Program-made: the position numbers and the translations under genes
The notes under the pieces: generated by a model
Seen by the model: the letters and a program-made list of their open reading frames with translations, nothing else
Told to the model about the DNA's origin: nothing
The model's database searches: none
From: Cyanobacteria bacterium OH_CDB_20
GTDB lineage: Bacteria > Cyanobacteriota > Vampirovibrionia > Gastranaerophilales > Gastranaerophilaceae
Length of the DNA stretch: 13,802 bases
Assembly: GCA_023415935.1 (NCBI GenBank)
Contig: JAEZIX010000033.1
Span: 1 to 13,802, forward strand
Direction of reading: 5' to 3'
Shown: piece after piece, positions 5,670 through 12,615 of the stretch
Layout of the letters: every line of letters starts with the position of its first letter
Numbering within the stretch: the first letter of the stretch is position 1

Positions 5670-6959
5670 CTAGCCAAGCGGCCAATAAAATTCAACTAAA
5701 TAGGAGGCTGCGTCAAATGCGTGCCCCAAAAACTTAAGCTCTGGCTGTTGTTTTAGCTGGTAGTGTGACGGCAAGTCAAGCGATGACGTGCCTTCTTTGT
5801 ACTTTAAATTGTTAATGTTATAGAGTAATTTTTCGCAATTTGGAGAGATATAGACCCCGATATCGCCTGATGCAGCGCGTATTTTCGAGTTAAACGCAGT
5901 AATCCTGTTTTTGATCGGCGGGTTAAAAGCTCTTATTCTAATGTCAATATCCTCGTAGCCAAAGCGTTTTAGGACTTTTTTAATTATCATGTAGTTAGTG
6001 TATTCGCTTGTGCAAGAGCGGTTATCGCCAGAAGCGTCGCCATTTATGACTATTCCGCCTTTGTGGCTTGGATATCTTTTGCAGAATTCCTCCGCAGCCT
6101 TTGCTGTTGTTGTGTTTTCAATAACAATTTCGTCAAAGAAAAAGACTTTTTCGTCTGTTTTGTGCGCAAGAACCCAGGACATCGGATCTACGTTGAAGTC
6201 GCAGCATAAATGAAGCGGTAAATCTTCGTTATAATTGATGTTTACGACATTTTCGTCTGAGAAATCTTTTACAACATAATTGTTGTCGCAGTCCGCCCAA
6301 ACGCCGAGTACGTTTGACTGATAGTACTTTTTGTCATAGATTTTTTTAAGCTCTTCGCAATACCCTTGAGGAAGGTAAATATTATCGGTCGTAGGCGCAA
6401 TAATAAGGCGATAATTCGGCTTTTTATGGTGTATAAAAGTCTTATAAATCCAACCTTTTCTAGATTCAGGGTTGGTGTGCCCAAAAAGCCTGTATCTAAA
6501 GTCTTTCCAGCCCGTGCGATTATGTTGCCTTAGCCTTCCTAAAATCATTTTGAAGGTAGATTCAGGCACATCAGACATTTCCTCGATTTGAGCAAATCCT
6601 AAGTTAAGCGACTTGAGCTTATTTGGCTCGTCAAAGTGTCTAAACAGTATCTGTGAGCCGTTTTTAAAAATAAGTTTTTGTTCTGTTTTTGAGTATTTAT
6701 AGTCGATATTTTCGACAAATTTCATATTGTTCAAATGCTCAAAATACGTTGCAAGAGTAGTATCTCTAACGAGTGGAAACGTTTGTGCGCCGACAAGTCC
6801 TTTAATTTTAGGAAATTTAAGCGCAAGAAGAATCCCGAGGAGCGAGCCTGCAAAAGTCTTTCCGGAGCCAAAGCCGCCTTGATAGACTGCAACGTCAAGC
6901 GAATAGTCGTGCGGAACTTCGATAAATTCCTTTTGAGCCTTTAATAGTGTATATTTCAT
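5670..6959 (-). CDS. terL: Terminase large subunit (packaging ATPase and nuclease)
   Basis: 429 residues. Cuts concatemeric DNA and drives it through the portal into the procapsid. The N-terminal ATPase has Walker A GGFGSGKT (28-35), Walker B GFAQIEE (121-127) with catalytic Glu, and the coupling motif FGHTNP (159-164). The C-terminal RNase H-like nuclease shows the three acidic residues Asp254 (CCDFNVDP), Asp308 (INGDASG) and Asp416 (HAFDAAS). All key residues are present and the length is normal, so it should be active. The start codon directly abuts the portal stop (TAG then ATG), indicating translational coupling. Its place after the portal is unusual; the common order is small terminase, large terminase, portal. 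Confidence 0.97.
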   Translation of the reverse strand: MKYTLLKAQKEFIEVPHDYSLDVAVYQGGFGSGKTFAGSLLGILLALKFPKIKGLVGAQTFPLVRDTTLATYFEHLNNMKFVENIDYKYSKTEQKLIFKNGSQILFRHFDEPNKLKSLNLGFAQIEEMSDVPESTFKMILGRLRQHNRTGWKDFRYRLFGHTNPESRKGWIYKTFIHHKKPNYRLIIAPTTDNIYLPQGYCEELKKIYDKKYYQSNVLGVWADCDNNYVVKDFSDENVVNINYNEDLPLHLCCDFNVDPMSWVLAHKTDEKVFFFDEIVIENTTTAKAAEEFCKRYPSHKGGIVINGDASGDNRSCTSEYTNYMIIKKVLKRFGYEDIDIRIRAFNPPIKNRITAFNSKIRAASGDIGVYISPNCEKLLYNINNLKYKEGTSSLDLPSHYQLKQQPELKFLGHAFDAASYLVEFYWPLG

Positions 6960-8612
6960 CTATGCAATATCTTTAATCTCGTCTTGTTTCAAGAAGTTGT
7001 CGCTATTTTCAATCCCAAACTGTTCGAGGGCAAACTTAAAGCACTCAAGCCAGTTGATTTGGGCGTTAACTTCCGGGATTTTGGCAAATGAGGTTACAAC
7101 CTCGAAAATTTCTTTAAACCTGTATTTGCGCTCAAGGCTTGCTTTTCTGTCGCCGTAGCGGTAGACATAATCCGCTGCTCTTGTGTCGTCCGAAACGGTC
7201 AAAAAGTCCATGCCGTTTGAGGTTCTGACAGGGATTGTTTCTTCGCCAAACCTAAAATTTGAAATAATATCTGCAGTCTTTTCGACAATAGGGATGACCA
7301 GTTTGCGGTTTATGGCGTCAATAATCATGCTCAGGCGGACGGCTTGCCCGTTTAGAGAGTATGTAAGTTCAGTTGCTGTGCGCTCTTCGGCTGAAACGTT
7401 GCCTGACATGTTCCTGTAAATGCCTGTTGCGCTTTCAATTGAGGACTTAAAATGCTGAATGAAATCCCAACCCCTTAAAGCGGAGTCAAACTTAAGCGCG
7501 ATAGGCTGATTAGGCATAAGAGCGGCATCATATTCTATAATTTTGCCCGGCTTAACTTCCTGTTCACCTTTAAAACACCCTTTTGGCGCAAGGTATGGCG
7601 GGTTAATCATCAATGAGAGCGCATCAAGCTGCTTGTTCAAGATGGTTGAAGACAGCCTGTTCAGCCCAACTGCGATTTTAAGCGGCGAAATCCCGCGCAA
7701 TGTCTGAGGATCTTCGATTACGTTTCCGTATATAAAAGGGTTCGTTACAAATGGATTTGGCTCGAAGCGAATGATAGTCTTTCTCCCGGCAACGACTATC
7801 AGCCAGTTTTTATAAATATTTCCGTCTGAAAGCGCGAAATCTCCCCAGAATTCGAGGATTTCAAGCCTTCCGTTTTTGCTTGCTTTTTGGGCTTTTTTGT
7901 CGCCTAAAACTGTTTCAAGAATAGCCTTTTTTTCAGGCGTCATAAGGTTATTGGCAAGATTTCCCGTAATTTGTTCTAAATCCTGATAATTTCTGTAAAT
8001 TTTAGCGCATTTATCCCATTGGTCGCGGATTTCGGTGTCAAAAACGAAGTCTTCAGGCGCGATAAACTTAACCACAGGCCCGTCATATACTGTCTTTTGT
8101 TCGATTTTGTAAGGTGTCTGTTCGATTTCAAGCGATTCAAACGGCGATTGCCTTCTCACCTCTTTGATTTTAGTCGACCACCCGACAAACATCGACGCTT
8201 CGCCAGCTTCAACGATACTGTTTACGAGCTTTTCCATCTCTGTTGAAAAATTCATTTTCTCGAAAGTATCAACAAGCATGGCTTTTTGCAGGTTTGCAGC
8301 CTGTTGAGCTTCAGGAGTTGTGCCTGAAACGTCGAACATCGCTTCAGGGTGAGAATACAAGTTTTCAACAAGGTGTGATTTCAATGTTTGCGCAAGTTCG
8401 TAGATATCAGGGAGGTTAACATTTGCGTTCCAGTCTTGAATCATCTGGTTTTTTGAGTAGATTTCGCGCTTAATCGTTGCTATGTCAGCAAGTTGCGCGC
8501 TTCTATTTTCTTCAAGTTTATCAAATAGGGAGATTATTCTTTTAACTGAAAAGTCTTCTTGAGCCTTGTTTAAAGCTGTTTTTTGCTCGTCATATTCAAA
8601 ATTTATATCCAT
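6960..8612 (-). CDS. Portal protein (podovirus type)
   Basis: 550 residues, forming the dodecameric ring at one capsid vertex through which DNA passes and to which adaptor and tail attach. The N-terminal 150 residues are helical. The central part has portal-type landmarks: VKFIAPEDFVFD (181-192), NPPYLAPKG (337-345), GKIIEYD (356-362), SATGIYRNMSGN (394-405) and RTATE (411-415) before the long helices of the stem and clip region. The length matches short-tailed phage portals rather than the 400-500 residues common in siphoviruses. AGGA precedes the ATG, two bases after the small terminase stop; the stop abuts the large terminase start. The three genes form one tight packaging operon. Confidence 0.92.
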   Translation of the reverse strand: MDINFEYDEQKTALNKAQEDFSVKRIISLFDKLEENRSAQLADIATIKREIYSKNQMIQDWNANVNLPDIYELAQTLKSHLVENLYSHPEAMFDVSGTTPEAQQAANLQKAMLVDTFEKMNFSTEMEKLVNSIVEAGEASMFVGWSTKIKEVRRQSPFESLEIEQTPYKIEQKTVYDGPVVKFIAPEDFVFDTEIRDQWDKCAKIYRNYQDLEQITGNLANNLMTPEKKAILETVLGDKKAQKASKNGRLEILEFWGDFALSDGNIYKNWLIVVAGRKTIIRFEPNPFVTNPFIYGNVIEDPQTLRGISPLKIAVGLNRLSSTILNKQLDALSLMINPPYLAPKGCFKGEQEVKPGKIIEYDAALMPNQPIALKFDSALRGWDFIQHFKSSIESATGIYRNMSGNVSAEERTATELTYSLNGQAVRLSMIIDAINRKLVIPIVEKTADIISNFRFGEETIPVRTSNGMDFLTVSDDTRAADYVYRYGDRKASLERKYRFKEIFEVVTSFAKIPEVNAQINWLECFKFALEQFGIENSDNFLKQDEIKDIA

Positions 8613-8614
8613 AA

Positions 8615-9049
8615 CTAAATCCTTTTTTCGTTAAGGTTGTCGATGATTGTGATTTGGGGGTCGTCAGAAGCCATGCCGCATTCAGATTGCGCCATGCCGA
8701 GGTGTTTGCACAGAAAATCAAGCGCACGCAGTGAAGACTGAGTGTCACGGAGCTTTGTTTTTCCGGTTTTATTGCCGTCTTTGTCTAAAATATCTTCTTG
8801 CGCGGTCGAAAATTCGATAATATTCAAAAGCCTTTGGACGATATACGCCTTAGACACTTGCAGGCTCTGGGCTTGGGTAAAAATCGCCTCTTTAATCGCC
8901 TCAAGAATATAATCTTTTTTAAGCAATATTTCGCCCTGGAGCTTTGCTCTATGTTTCTTATATCCTGCTCTTATAGCGGCTTCACCTGCGTCTAAAAGCC
9001 TTATATATTCGGCAACAAAGACCTCTTGCTGTTTTGTTAAGTCACTCAT
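8615..9049 (-). CDS. terS: Terminase small subunit (Terminase_2 type)
   Basis: 144 residues. Recognises the packaging site and hands DNA to the large subunit. The N-terminus is characteristic: LTKQQEVFVAEYIRLLDAG, EAAIRAGYKKHRAKLQGEIL and LKKDYILEAIKE form the helix-turn-helix-like DNA-binding domain. A central helical region (about 55-85) would make the oligomer ring, and the acidic C-terminal tail would contact the large subunit. First gene of the packaging operon, with a long structured noncoding region upstream (9050-9698) that could hold the pac or cos site. The ribosome site is weak (AAGAAAG). Confidence 0.93.
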   Translation of the reverse strand: MSDLTKQQEVFVAEYIRLLDAGEAAIRAGYKKHRAKLQGEILLKKDYILEAIKEAIFTQAQSLQVSKAYIVQRLLNIIEFSTAQEDILDKDGNKTGKTKLRDTQSSLRALDFLCKHLGMAQSECGMASDDPQITIIDNLNEKRI

Positions 9050-9149
9050 TGAAAACTTTCTTGTAATATTTCTTAAAACTTGTTTACGGATTGAGAAATT
9101 AGTGTTAATATAATTATGTTATTAATGTTTCGGCTAGTGTAAAACGATG

Positions 9150-9187
9150 GCAAGTCTTAAATCTTATTTAAAACTTGCTTTTTTTTT
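9150..9187 (+). terminator. Strong plus-strand terminator upstream of terS
   Basis: A 13-base arm at 9150-9162 (GCAAGTCTTAAAT) pairs with 9166-9178 with one mismatch and a three-base loop, followed by nine T (9179-9187). No plus-strand gene ends here. It may stop an antisense or short RNA, with TAATAT/TATAAT-like boxes about 40-45 bases upstream. Confidence 0.7.
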
Positions 9188-9346
9188 GCGAAATTTTTGC
9201 ATTTTACACGTGGTCGATTCGGAATATATCTATAAGATTTCCTATGTAATAAAGCCCGAAAAATGGGTCCATGGGTAATGCAACCCCCATGAAAAATTTT
9301 AAAATGCGTTAAATCGCCTCTGAGAGGCTCTAAAATTTGTTTAACA

Positions 9347-9403
9347 TCGGAAAATCAGAAGTTAAAATCTGAAGTCAGATCTCAATAATTTCTGAAAATC
9401 CGA
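9347..9403. repeat. Symmetric stem with AAA/AAA internal loop
   Basis: TCGGA, AAA, TCAGAA (9347-9360) pairs with TTCTGA, AAA, TCCGA (9390-9403), leaving a symmetric internal loop of three A on each strand. Within it ATCTG/CAGAT (9367-9380) makes a second hairpin. Possible protein-binding or packaging structure. Confidence 0.45.
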
Positions 9404-9480
9404 AATTATTTTTTGTAGTATTACGGGCGTAATAATTAAAAGGGGCAAAATTGGCGCTTAATAGAAGGAGGTTAGAAGAA

Positions 9481-9560
9481 GCGAAAATTTTGCAGAGGCT
9501 GAAGGGCTTGCAAAGAGCAAGACCGGAACGCCGTTTAACGCAAAATTTTCAAGATATCGG
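9481..9560. repeat. 80-bp structured dispersed repeat, copy B
   Basis: Second copy of the element at 3023-3102. Arms GAAAATTTTGC and GCAAAATTTTC are perfectly complementary; copy A has a G-T wobble at the same place. Most other differences fall outside the outer stem, in or near loops, so the fold is conserved between copies. Confidence 0.8.
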
Positions 9561-9642
9561 ATCTTGAGCAGTGTCTCGGACTAATCAAATTCAAACAAAA
9601 TAAGCGCCAAAAAGTGCCGTAGTGATTAAAAGGTGTTGTGTA

Positions 9643-9671
9643 GCGGCGGCGGGCAAAAAACCCGCCGCCGC
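9643..9671. terminator. All-GC 11-bp hairpin downstream of the scaffold gene
   Basis: GCGGCGGCGGG (9643-9653) and CCCGCCGCCGC (9661-9671) enclose a seven-base A-rich loop. It begins 27 bases after the scaffold stop on the minus strand. It has no following T-run, so it would act as a pause or 3'-end stabiliser rather than a classical terminator. Its GC content stands out from its surroundings. Confidence 0.45.
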
Positions 9672-9698
9672 CTCAGAAAGGTATCCTATTAAATGCTT

Positions 9699-10406
9699 TT
9701 ACGGCGCTATAAGCCCCTTTTTGATTTGGTCTTGAATAGCAGCTTCGTTCTTTATGAACTCTGCTGTTGGCATTGCGGCAATTTCTTTTCTGGAAAAAAC
9801 TCGCGATACATCCCCTGACGAGCGCGGCGCTGAGATTGCCGTGCTTTCAAGTTTGCTTTTTGCTTGCTGATTCTCATCAAGCGCTGTTTTCTCCTGCGCT
9901 TTCGACTGCTGAAATCTAAGAATTGCTTCGTGTTCAAGCTTTTCTACAATATCAACAATTTTACTTAACTCATCTGTGCTTATGCCGCTTACACCCTCTT
10001 GCAAGTAAGATTTTACAAGCATTCTTGACGCCGATCCGAAGAAGTCCGGATTGTCCTTTTCAAAATCCAAAAGTGCGTCCTGAATCTTTTTCTCGGTTGA
10101 AGTTTGAGTCTTTTGAGGCTCTTTTTTAGCGTCACCAAAAGCGCTTTGAAAGATTTTTTCCTTAAGATTTGTTCCTTGTAACTGATTTAGCCTTCCTAAA
10201 GACGTCAACAAGTCAACCTTTTTTAAGTCATCAAGAAGCGCTGCTTTAGCTTCAGGTGCAAGGCTTTTTAGCAAATCCGCCTTGTTTGGCGCAGTGCTTG
10301 GAGCCTGCTGAAGCCCTGCTGCATCTGGACTTTTTAAAAGACTTTGAAGTAAGAATGCTGCAAAAGCTGAGTTTGCGCTGTTATTTAAATTCATATTTTG
10401 TGTCAT
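9699..10406 (-). CDS. Probable capsid scaffold protein
   Basis: 235 residues, hydrophilic and almost entirely helical or disordered. The N-terminus is rich in Asn, Ala and Ser; the middle (about 55-180) contains charged helices with acidic and basic stretches; the C-terminus (FSRKEIAAMPTAEFIKNEA, then IQDQIKKGLI) matches the ending typical of phage scaffold or assembly proteins (start helix, M-x-x-x-E-F/Y, NE, I-x-x-Q, GLI). Scaffolds direct coat assembly and leave before packaging. It starts two bases after the acetyltransferase stop, with AAGGA upstream, so the two are co-translated. Scaffold genes normally lie immediately before the coat gene; here the coat gene is upstream of it in a different block. 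No sequence enzyme motif is present. Confidence 0.72.
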   Translation of the reverse strand: MTQNMNLNNSANSAFAAFLLQSLLKSPDAAGLQQAPSTAPNKADLLKSLAPEAKAALLDDLKKVDLLTSLGRLNQLQGTNLKEKIFQSAFGDAKKEPQKTQTSTEKKIQDALLDFEKDNPDFFGSASRMLVKSYLQEGVSGISTDELSKIVDIVEKLEHEAILRFQQSKAQEKTALDENQQAKSKLESTAISAPRSSGDVSRVFSRKEIAAMPTAEFIKNEAAIQDQIKKGLIAP

Positions 10407-10408
10407 GG

Positions 10409-10930
10409 CTATTCCTTTATTATGCTGTAAACGTCGATGTTTACAGGTTTTTTATTAACAATTGTTTCTGATAACATAGTATATTCGTGCTTGAAGCCGA
10501 TTTTTTTGAGTAAAGTTACCGCGTATTTGTTGTCCTGATAGACTTCTGCCTTGAGTTTTCTTAGCTTAAGCCGCTTAAAAACATAGTTTACAAAGCGTTT
10601 TCCGGCATATTTTGTGAGCCCGCCCCAATATTTAGGGACAAAACACGTTGTAACTGTCGCACAATACGGGTTTTGAGGTGAGCCTTGCCAGTCGTCAAGG
10701 TAGACAAAGCCCTTGAAGACACCGCCTGAGCTGGTTATTGCCCAAAAATACGGCGAAGCTCTTTCAATAAGAGAGATAAGTGCCTCAACAGGGTCAACGT
10801 CGCTTGCAAAAAAATCGTCGAAAAGTTTACCAGAGAATCTGTTTACAAGATTTGCAACATCAGGAAGATACCTGATATTCTCTAAAATGCCCTCTCTGCG
10901 CGAAATATTGACTTTTAAAAATTTAACCAT
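10409..10930 (-). CDS. GNAT-family acetyltransferase
   Basis: 173 residues with GNAT architecture: strand GGVFKGFVYLDDW (69-81), beta-4 ATVTTCFVP (91-99), the acetyl-CoA loop and helix region PKYWGGLTKYAGKRFVNYVF (99-118), then KAEVYQDNKYAVTLLKKIGF (127-146), the usual beta-5 and alpha-4 with conserved Asn and Gly-Phe. The acceptor is unknown. Similar acetyltransferases are found beside portal and scaffold genes in other short-tailed phages, where they may modify virion or host proteins. It is first in a two-gene block with the scaffold gene, preceded by AAAGG. Its upstream region is shared with the divergent membrane-protein gene at 11007. Confidence 0.85.
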   Translation of the reverse strand: MVKFLKVNISRREGILENIRYLPDVANLVNRFSGKLFDDFFASDVDPVEALISLIERASPYFWAITSSGGVFKGFVYLDDWQGSPQNPYCATVTTCFVPKYWGGLTKYAGKRFVNYVFKRLKLRKLKAEVYQDNKYAVTLLKKIGFKHEYTMLSETIVNKKPVNIDVYSIIKE

Positions 10931-10950
10931 AATGTGCCTTTTTTACAAAG

Positions 10951-10979
10951 TTGTCCAATCTGAAAAAATACAGTATTAT
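10951..10979 (+). promoter_or_regulatory. Promoter of the plus-strand membrane protein
   Basis: TTGTCC (10951-10956), 17 bases, TATTAT (10974-10979), 28 bases before the GTG start. Confidence 0.55.
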
Positions 10980-11006
10980 TGATTTCAAACAGAAAGTGAG
11001 GGTGTT

Positions 11007-11471
11007 GTGGATAAAAATGATGAAGTTCTGAGACTTTACGAGATTTATAATGACTCGAAAGAAAAATTTATCGATAGAAGTTTTGCTACAAACAAGTTTT
11101 ACCTTATCGTTGAGATAGTTTTACTCGCAATTTCCATTGCAATCGGTGGAACTCCTTATGATGTACTCAATATCATCCTTCCGCTCGTCGGAATGCTTAT
11201 CGCGCTTATGTGGTGGCTAAATCAAGACTCGTACGGGTTTATGATTAGTATCAAATACAAAAATGTATTTGCACTTCTAGAGAAAAGCCTTGCGGCGTCA
11301 CCGATTACGGACGAAACTAAAGCAATTGAAGAAGCTGCAAGATCAAAAAGCGGTTTTGTGTTCAATAACGCTCACAAGCTACTCGCTGTAGTGATGTTGG
11401 TCATTTTCTTCATATTGTTCTTGGCTGCTTTCATTCCGTACATAATGATTTTATTCTCAACTGCTGCTTAA
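11007..11471 (+). CDS. Three-segment small membrane protein, possibly RipA-like
   Basis: 154 residues from a GTG with GAGGG four bases upstream. Three hydrophobic segments: about 31-47 (FYLIVEIVLLAISIAIG), 55-70 (NIILPLVGMLIALMWW) and 124-149 (LLAVVMLVIFFILFLAAF). A cytoplasmic N-terminal helix (DKNDEVLRLYEIYNDSKEKF) and a central loop with KYKNVFALLEKSL resemble the RipA-type octameric small membrane proteins and related effector-like membrane proteins; this similarity is weak and from memory. It has its own promoter on the plus strand between two minus-strand structural blocks, and its last bases overlap the adaptor stop. That placement suggests a moron, for instance superinfection exclusion or host membrane function; a holin is possible. 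Confidence 0.6.
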   Translation: MDKNDEVLRLYEIYNDSKEKFIDRSFATNKFYLIVEIVLLAISIAIGGTPYDVLNIILPLVGMLIALMWWLNQDSYGFMISIKYKNVFALLEKSLAASPITDETKAIEEAARSKSGFVFNNAHKLLAVVMLVIFFILFLAAFIPYIMILFSTAA

Positions 11472-12109
11472 AACTCGCGTAACAGCGATATTTTAGCAAA
11501 CTGTGTTTTTGCAGGCGCGCATCTGGCACGCATTGTAGTCAGTGCGTCGTTGAACATCGAGTACCAATACTTGAATTTGCTATGCTCTGGTGTCCCTTTG
11601 AGCCTTAAACAGGACCCATAGACTAAAAGTGATTCGTGAAATGCCTCTGGAATAAGACTTTCGTCAGTCTCGTTCTCGAGGTATTTTTTCTCCTCGTAGT
11701 TTTCGTCTTTAGCCGAAAAGTCGCTATTATAGAGTATTTTGCACGTTACTGCTTCTGAATGCGCAGGCAAATAGATGTGTTCGCCGTATGCAGTATATTT
11801 CCCGGGGAGCCCGTCATCAGTCAAAAACGCCTTGTAATTAGGGCTGTACTGGTATTCTTGCCCGTTGACAAGAAAAATGTTAATCTTGCCTGAAACGCTG
11901 TTGTAAAACATTTTTTGACCTTTTAGAAGCCTTATTTCAGTCGTTCGCTCCAAAAACGGCCAGTCATCACCGGCGCAAATTTGAAGATTTACGCGCTTTA
12001 TAGCTTCTTTAAGGCGCTTGTGGTCGTTTAGTGTCAAGGCATCCCAGCTGCTTACTTCTCTGTAATTCAGCTCTATAAGGCACTTATTAATAATTTCAAA
12101 ATAATTCAC
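11468..12109 (-). CDS. Head-tail adaptor (P22 gp4-like)
   Basis: 213 residues from a GTG at 12109 with AGGAG six bases upstream; that site overlaps the stop of the preceding gene. The N-terminal helical bundle and the motif DDWPFLERTTEI (48-59) are typical of gp4/gp6-type adaptors that extend the portal ring and seal packaged DNA. A beta-rich middle (about 55-120) and a helical C-terminus (FHESLLVYGSCLRLKGTPEH and following) complete the family pattern. Cytoplasmic, assembled after packaging. Co-transcribed with the 118-residue gene and ends convergently with the membrane protein gene, overlapping it by four bases. Confidence 0.72.
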   Translation of the reverse strand: MNYFEIINKCLIELNYREVSSWDALTLNDHKRLKEAIKRVNLQICAGDDWPFLERTTEIRLLKGQKMFYNSVSGKINIFLVNGQEYQYSPNYKAFLTDDGLPGKYTAYGEHIYLPAHSEAVTCKILYNSDFSAKDENYEEKKYLENETDESLIPEAFHESLLVYGSCLRLKGTPEHSKFKYWYSMFNDALTTMRARCAPAKTQFAKISLLREF

Positions 12110-12118
12110 GTCTTGCTC

Positions 12119-12475
12119 CTATACATCGCTTGCGCTGTGAAACTTTACGTAGTATTCATCAGTTAAAAAGCACTCTATTTGCTTGTTTATGAGCTTATTC
12201 ATTGTGTTGTAATCAGTGCCCAAAATGCTTTCCACCTGAAGCCCGTTAACAAAACTTTCCTGCTTCGTAAGCCTGTTAAAAACAGTGTAAATAGTACTTT
12301 TATCAAATGTTTTGTCTTTTGGAAGCTCTAAAAAGCTCTTCACAAGCTTTTTTTCAGATTTTTGCTTACTTTTTGCTATTTCATCATCCATTTCTCTGGC
12401 GATTTTCTGCTTAATAAGCTCATCCAGCGGCAAATCTGACAGTAAAATTTCTTCAATATCATTATTTTTAGGCAT
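12119..12475 (-). CDS. Unknown small phage protein between capsid and adaptor
   Basis: 118 residues, start ATG with GAGGT seven bases upstream. I do not recognise it. The N-terminal 45 residues are acidic then strongly lysine-rich (EMDDEIAKSKQKSEKKLVKS); the C-terminal half (STIYTVFNRLTKQESFVNGL, QVESILGTDY) looks like a small folded helical domain. No Cys, membrane segment or catalytic motif is visible. Position between coat and adaptor genes suggests a virion or head-completion role, for example a decoration protein or small DNA-binding protein. A terminator separates it from the coat gene, so it has its own promoter. Confidence 0.65.
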   Translation of the reverse strand: MPKNNDIEEILLSDLPLDELIKQKIAREMDDEIAKSKQKSEKKLVKSFLELPKDKTFDKSTIYTVFNRLTKQESFVNGLQVESILGTDYNTMNKLINKQIECFLTDEYYVKFHSASDV

Positions 12476-12492
12476 TTTGACCTCTCATATAA

Positions 12493-12513
12493 TTTAGTGT
12501 CGCAAACACTAAA
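12493..12513. promoter_or_regulatory. Operator-like inverted repeat before the 118-residue gene
   Basis: TTTAGTGT (12493-12500), five bases, ACACTAAA (12506-12513), a perfect eight-base dyad just upstream of the start and ribosome site and downstream of the capsid terminator. On the minus strand a TATATG box follows it. It may be an operator over the promoter of this two-gene block. Confidence 0.4.
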
Positions 12514-12526
12514 ATTGTTTGGATTT

Positions 12527-12570
12527 TAAGAAAAGAAGGGCAGAAATAGGGAGTTGGAGGGGTTCTGCCC
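12527..12570 (-). terminator. Rho-independent terminator of the capsid gene
   Basis: On the minus strand GGGCAGAA (12570-12563) pairs with TTCTGCCC (12545-12538) and is followed by TTCTTTTCTT. It lies 45 bases after the coat stop, isolating the coat gene transcript. Confidence 0.78.
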
Positions 12571-12615
12571 TGAGTAATTTAGGGGGAAGTGTAGTATGAG
12601 TATGTTTAGGGGTTA

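Larger units (their letters stand above)
9050..9698. other. 649-bp noncoding, highly structured region upstream of terS
   Basis: No gene fits. From left to right it holds a plus-strand terminator (9150-9187), an inverted repeat CATGGG/CCCATG (about 9270-9295), the hairpin GCCTC-TGA-GAGGC (about 9315-9328) inside longer AT-rich arms, a symmetric stem at 9347-9403, structured repeat copy B (9481-9560) and a GC-rich hairpin (9643-9671). A Shine-Dalgarno sequence AAGGAGG at 9465-9471 has no start codon at normal distance. Candidate packaging site and promoter region for the terminase operon. Confidence 0.5.

Noticed and set aside
9465..9471. Perfect Shine-Dalgarno AAGGAGG upstream of repeat copy B
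   Set aside because: The nearest start is a TTG 18 bases away giving a 25-codon frame that is interrupted in copy A; not a gene.
3023..9560. Repeats considered as a CRISPR array or IS ends
   Set aside because: Only two full copies 6.4 kb apart, no regular spacers, no transposase between them.
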